Assembly: GCA_030549495.1 (NCBI GenBank)
Contig: JAUIRK010000004.1
Span: 1-64,000, forward strand
Reading direction: 5' to 3'
DNA: 64,000 nucleotides
DNA from: Nectonema munidae
Taxonomy: Eukaryota; Nematomorpha; Nectonematoida; Nectonematidae
The translations under genes and the position numbers were made by a program. A model generated the notes under the pieces. The model was not told the DNA's origin and ran no database searches. It worked only from the letters and a program-made list of their open reading frames with translations. Positions 54,801-60,800 of this stretch are shown in pieces. Positions within the stretch are counted from its first letter, which is position 1. Each line of letters opens with the position of its first letter.

Positions 54801-57800
54801 ATTGTCATAGATTTGAAAAAAGCAGAAAAAAACTTTAAAAAAATCAAAATTTCGAATAATATAAAATTTTAAAAATATTTAAAAAAAATATAAATATATT
54901 TTTGAAATTTTCTAGATTTTACGTTATATATATATATTATTATTTTTTGATTTTTAACTTATGGACAAAATTTTTTATTTTTTATAGAAAAACATTGTAT
55001 TATCCCAATGACTCCTTAGGGAGTCATAGTTTTAAAAAGCAACTAGTTATAAACTAAAAATAGAATTTATATTATTTTAATTTAAACAAAACTTTAAAAC
55101 TATTATTTAAATGTTTACATTATAAAAATTCTAAATATAGTTTTTTTTATCACAGAATAATTAAAAAACAAAAATATGGCAAAATTTGTACAAATTATTC
55201 AAACACTAAGCTTTTAACAAATATATATTTTTTTGAACGTGAAATTTTTACTTTTTTTTTACAAGTTGAAATAAAAAGTTTAAAAAACAATATTGTATAA
55301 AAAAATTTAAATATTTTCAATTTTTTCTATTGGAAATTTTGACTAAAAAATTTGACTCCTTAAGGAGTCAATGGGATGTAATGGGTGCAGGTTAACTCAA
55401 GAATATCATGTAATATAAAATGATATAAATTAAATTGGGAATTTGTAAAATCATCGTCTATCTATAATAGTAGTCCATAATCTCAGAAAAAAATGTTGAT
55501 CTCTTTCCTGGTGTCCGGTAATTTCATCGTGTTGTAATTACATCCTCATGTTAATTATGCTTCTGAAATATGTTATAAGTGTAAGAAAAGCTGCTTAAAC
55601 ATATACTTATGGTTATTATCTTAAACTACCGTTACTTCATTGTGGTTAACTAATTCACATGTTTATCTCACATTCTGTGTATACTCGCTTACAGTTTCTT
55701 GTTCATTTTTATTATAGAGTTATTAAGTGCATACTTCATTTTCAATAAAATGTTGACCCCTCAACCGTGATTTAACTGAATACCTCAGAGGAATTGCCCA
55801 TAATTTGTATTTTAAATTAATCTCTTAGACATGGTATCATTAAACCTAATTTATTTACTAAATTTTTTAATAAAGTTACTCTTTCTTGGGTTACCTTTGA
55901 ATTATCATGACGATGTAATTACAATACGATGAAAATACTTAACCATGAAATTACTAACGATATAATGCATTACGATGTAATTACTATACGATAAAATTAC
56001 AGTGAACCCTCTTTCCTTCTTAGCTGTTGCTGAGTGGATTGCGAAATGGCCTCTATAACCAGAAGAGTAGCTTGGATCGCCCTGTCATGTATAGTTATCA
56101 CGGCCATATCAAAAATTTACTCACAAGGCAAACAAGTCTTTTAAATCATTGGAATGTAATATTGAATTAATTCTACAATTAAAGAAAAGAAAATATACAA
56201 GCTGTGCAGTTGTGCATTTTTTATGAAAACACTTCAAGGTACCTTTACTTTTTGCATCTAAAAAACTTAAGAACTAGCATGGGCGTATATTTTCTTCTTC
56301 ATGCTCCCCTGAGACACACATATATCAAGTGTAAATGTAGACAGGATGAAAAATATTCATAAAAATGCTTTTATATAAAACTGCAGTAAATTATTTACCA
56401 ATTTGAACAAGGGTGTCCAAAAATGATCCTTTATCTAGCAAAAGGTTGGGAAATTGGGGGTTTAATGGAATCCCTAAAATTTTCAGAGAATTTTCTGAAA
56501 TCACTCTAACTAACTAGCGTTTGATCAATTTCTTAGGAATTTCATGTAATCACGGAAATGACACTCTAGTAATTATTTCATAAATTCGGTTAATGTTTTA
56601 GTGATTTAATGAAGTACATGGTTTTATAATTTTACTGTAACATTCTTATGGTAAATTAGAATTAAAGAATTAATCAAAATATAAGATGATGATGCTGATC
56701 AAATCGATAAGTAAAATGTTATTGAAATTATATTTTGCATCACGTTCTGGTAGTTGCTTTATTGAAATGAAAATAAATTAAAGTAATTAAAATGTTTCCT
56801 TTGATTTAGTTGCAGAAATTGAAGCTCAAAAAATGGGAAAACTTGCTGAGTGATGATGCTGAAAGGGAATTGCTACCAACTCTGAATGAAGATGAATGCG
56901 AAAATGTCGACGTTACGTACCTGAAGTGCGAAATCGATGAAAAAGAAGCCAAGTTGAAGACGCTCAAAGCAAATACTGACGCTATCAAAAATTACGAAAG
57001 AGAGGTTCTTCTTTACTTCTTTTAACTCTTTCAAGAACTATAACAGATCAGGGTACCATTAAATTAAAACGTAGATTTGAAAATGAATCCACTCCTCAAC
57101 CAAAATTCTTCTGAACGAAGATAATTTTTTGTATTTTAATTAATAAAACATTTATCACAGTAGACATAATAATGTGTAAATTATTATCAACATTGTATAA
57201 AATACCTTGATATATACTTATTAAGACGATACCAAATGTAGAAAGAAGCAATCATGATATAGGCGTGTCTATGGCACATTAAGTGACGTATTCAAGGGGA
57301 GTGGGTCATGCCCCTTTTCTTAAAATGAAGAATCGATTTCTTCATATATTTGTTGGTCTTCCAGTTTATTTGAAAAAGTTATTTTTGTAAATAGATGTAT
57401 ATTAGAAATTCAATGTAATACGATTTGCCTTAAAGTCTAACTTCACTAACTAATAATAACCACCTAGTTTTGATCATTATTTTTGAAAGCATTCCGCACC
57501 TTCCTTCCTCTTGCCAAAGTTATTAAAGCCCTTCCCACAAAAATAATTTTGGGAATGCGTCACTCGGCATAACCATGTAGCAGTTCTTTGATCCATTCAA
57601 AATTTCTTTAGGTTCAACTAAAAACTCCAAAAATCTTTACTTTCACTATAATCAAAATTATTTTTTAAATCCATTCATTTTTTCTAATATTAGAATGTAG
57701 TGTATGTCATTTTAGGGGGCCGGTGCCATGGGGGTTAGACTCAGGGAATTCATTCCAAAGGTCTCTGGTTCTATTCCCAATGTTCCCGAAATAGAATTTC

Positions 57801-60800
57801 TTGTTTAATCTGAAACCATCCGGTTGTCTTCAGGAAGGTCATCCGGTCAAGAAATGCACCATGTTTCAAAAAAAAGTCCCACTAATTTGTGTTTATGAGG
57901 CACGTCTTGCCCTGCGGATTCGGGACCAAAGGACGTTAAATGATGTTTTTTAGTGAAAAATTACTACCAAATGGTGATTTATAAAAATGAAGTGTTTCAT
58001 GAGGAAATTTTTGGTTTTCAAGGAAAGTTCTTAAAACCGGTTCTTAAACAACTTGTATCAAATCACTCCTTAATTATTTCTAGAGTTCAAACAGAGTATT
58101 CAACCTTGTTTGCTCATTTTTCCACTCAACTTGCGTCGTGTTGACTGAAGCAACTGCTGTTGTCGTTTTTGTTTTTAAGGAGAGAGAATTTTTGAGTCAA
58201 GGAAATGAATTGAATGAGATAAATAAGGATCGAAATCAGAAGATGAGTGCTCACTCCCGCCTAAAAAATCAACGCAAGAGCGAGTTTATGCGCAGCTTCA
58301 ACCAAATCAGTATCAAGCTGAAGGAAATTTATCGCGCCATCACTCTTGGTGGAGACGCTGAACTTGAACTCATCGACTTGTTCAATCCCTTCTTAGAGGG
58401 AGTCGCATTCAAGTAAGCTCTCTCCTTTTATTCATTAAAGACCTTTATGCCACGACACAATCTCAAAAAGATGAATGCTTTCTGAGTTGCAAGGCAAAAA
58501 GTCGAACTGCAACTCAAATTTTTAGAATCCCACAAGCATTTTCCCCTCTCTGATGTTATAAAAATTGGATAGAAGAATGTTTTAGGCATTGTATTTAAAA
58601 AATAAAGCTCTTTTTGTATCAATCTCTGAATAGAACTAGCATTTTCATATTCCAACTTGTGAACTTGCTAGAGAGTGGTGATATATTTTAACACCCCCAC
58701 AGACCACACCTTCGTCAAGTCACACAATCACAACATCAATTATAAACATCCTAATGTTAAACTAATTGCCATGAAGCACACTTAATATTATTTGTTGAAA
58801 GTAAATCTTAACTTGGTATGAATACATCTTACTTACTCTCAACAATAAAATGTTTATATTTTCATTTTTTAATTTCTCTTCTCCTCTTAACCCTATTATT
58901 TCTTCAAAAAGTAATTTTTTTTCTTTTTTTTCAATAAATAGTCCCGTTGACAACATCAATTTTTATTCTTATTGTGAACCAGTGAGTCAATTTTTAAATT
59001 TCTACTTTTAAGATTTTGTAGTGCCAAATTTTATAATTTTACAATTACTCTTAAAGTTTTTTTTAGTTGTCTGTATCGCATCCAAAATATTCTTCCATAG
59101 CCTGACAGATGGTGGATAGTCATCTTTGGGAATCGAATCCAGACCATCTGGATTGAGACCCTAGCTTCAACCACTAGGCCATCTGCCGCCCTAGAAAATC
59201 GATAACATTTTGATATTTTTTAATTCCAAAATTTAGATTTATAAAAATTTCTGCTTTCAAAAATACGGTTCTAGGCATGCTAATAGTATCGATTATTTGA
59301 TTTCCAATAAGTTGATTGTCAGTATTGTTGATTCAGGATTGCTTGCTTCGAACTTATTAACGAAAGAAAAGGAGCTTCTGGACATTTTTTTCAGGACCTA
59401 TCTCTTGTAAATTTATCTTGTAAGTAAGTGGTATATTGCCTTATTTATTCAAATAGGAGTTTATTTATTATTAATAATTTCAATAACAGCATTCAAATAA
59501 AAAAAAGAAAACATGTAAAGTCTAGGAACAGAAACAATATTTATTAAAAAATATTACAAAAAAATTATTAGACAAACAATACTTATAAAAATGTTTTAAT
59601 AATGTAAAATCTTTGCAACCGCTTTCAAAAATTCGATTTTTTCTTCGTATCATCCTGCAAAACAATATTTTTCAGTCGCTCATTCAAGTTTCTCTGCAGT
59701 ACTATCGCCCCAGTCAAATTGAACTTTTTTTAAATGCTCACAGCTTTATTTTTTAAATACTAAAATTAACTCTCAGATTTTATGATGAACACCTGAAAAA
59801 CTCTAGAGCACAGTGGTACCCTTCTAAATTATTATAGGTGCGAGGTAAATCTATAATAGGATTAAGAAATATCTTGTTTTGTAAATAATAATTAGCCTTT
59901 TCGCTTATTTACCCAAATTGATATGGTCAGTCTGGGAACCAAATTTCTGAAAATGAGCAATACTGAATTATTTTCTTATTGAATAGTGCATTTAGTTCTT
60001 TTCTAAGTGATACCTGCTTAGACATGTACTTTCATAATGCTCACAAATTTCTGCTAACTTTGTAAAGAAGCAAAATACGTTAAATCATCTTTTGCATTCA
60101 TATTTTTCTTTTTAGAGTGCGTCCACCAAACAAGTCATGGAAAGACGTGATAAACTTGTCGGGCGGTGAAAAGACTTTGAGTAGTGTTGCTCTTATTTTT
60201 GCGCTGCACCACTTCAAACCCACTCCATTCTATATAATGGATGAAATTGACGCTGCTCTTGATTTCAAAAATGTTTCCATTGTTGCGAATTACATCAAAG
60301 TACGCCTTCATTTATTTTTCCTCATGCATTAGAATAAATTGTGCTTATTCATTTAAATTGAAATGAATCATTAATTTTAAATGATGCATTGGAAGAATAT
60401 TTTCCAAACTACAAAGACGAACTTTTATGAAACCGTAGATTGATTAAGAGAAGGAAAAGTTTGCACCTATAATTTTATTTTGCTTTTAATAGCAAAAAAT
60501 ATTAATTCTAATTATATTTTGACATTTTTACTCGTATTCTTAAACTTTTAAATACATTACATACATGCCAATTTTTTATGTAATTGTGTGTTATAAATTT
60601 CGCATGATACAATTAAGGAAAAATCCCTTAACGACCAAATTGCTTTAAAACAAATTTTTTAGCCAAAAAGATTTCTTCTTTTTCAGTTGATTGGTCAGTT
60701 TTTCGTATGGAATTTGAGCTAGTTATTTTATTAATAGTTAGTCAGTTAGTTATTTAATTATTTTGTTATATACATTCAAATAGTAATGAAGAAACAAAAC

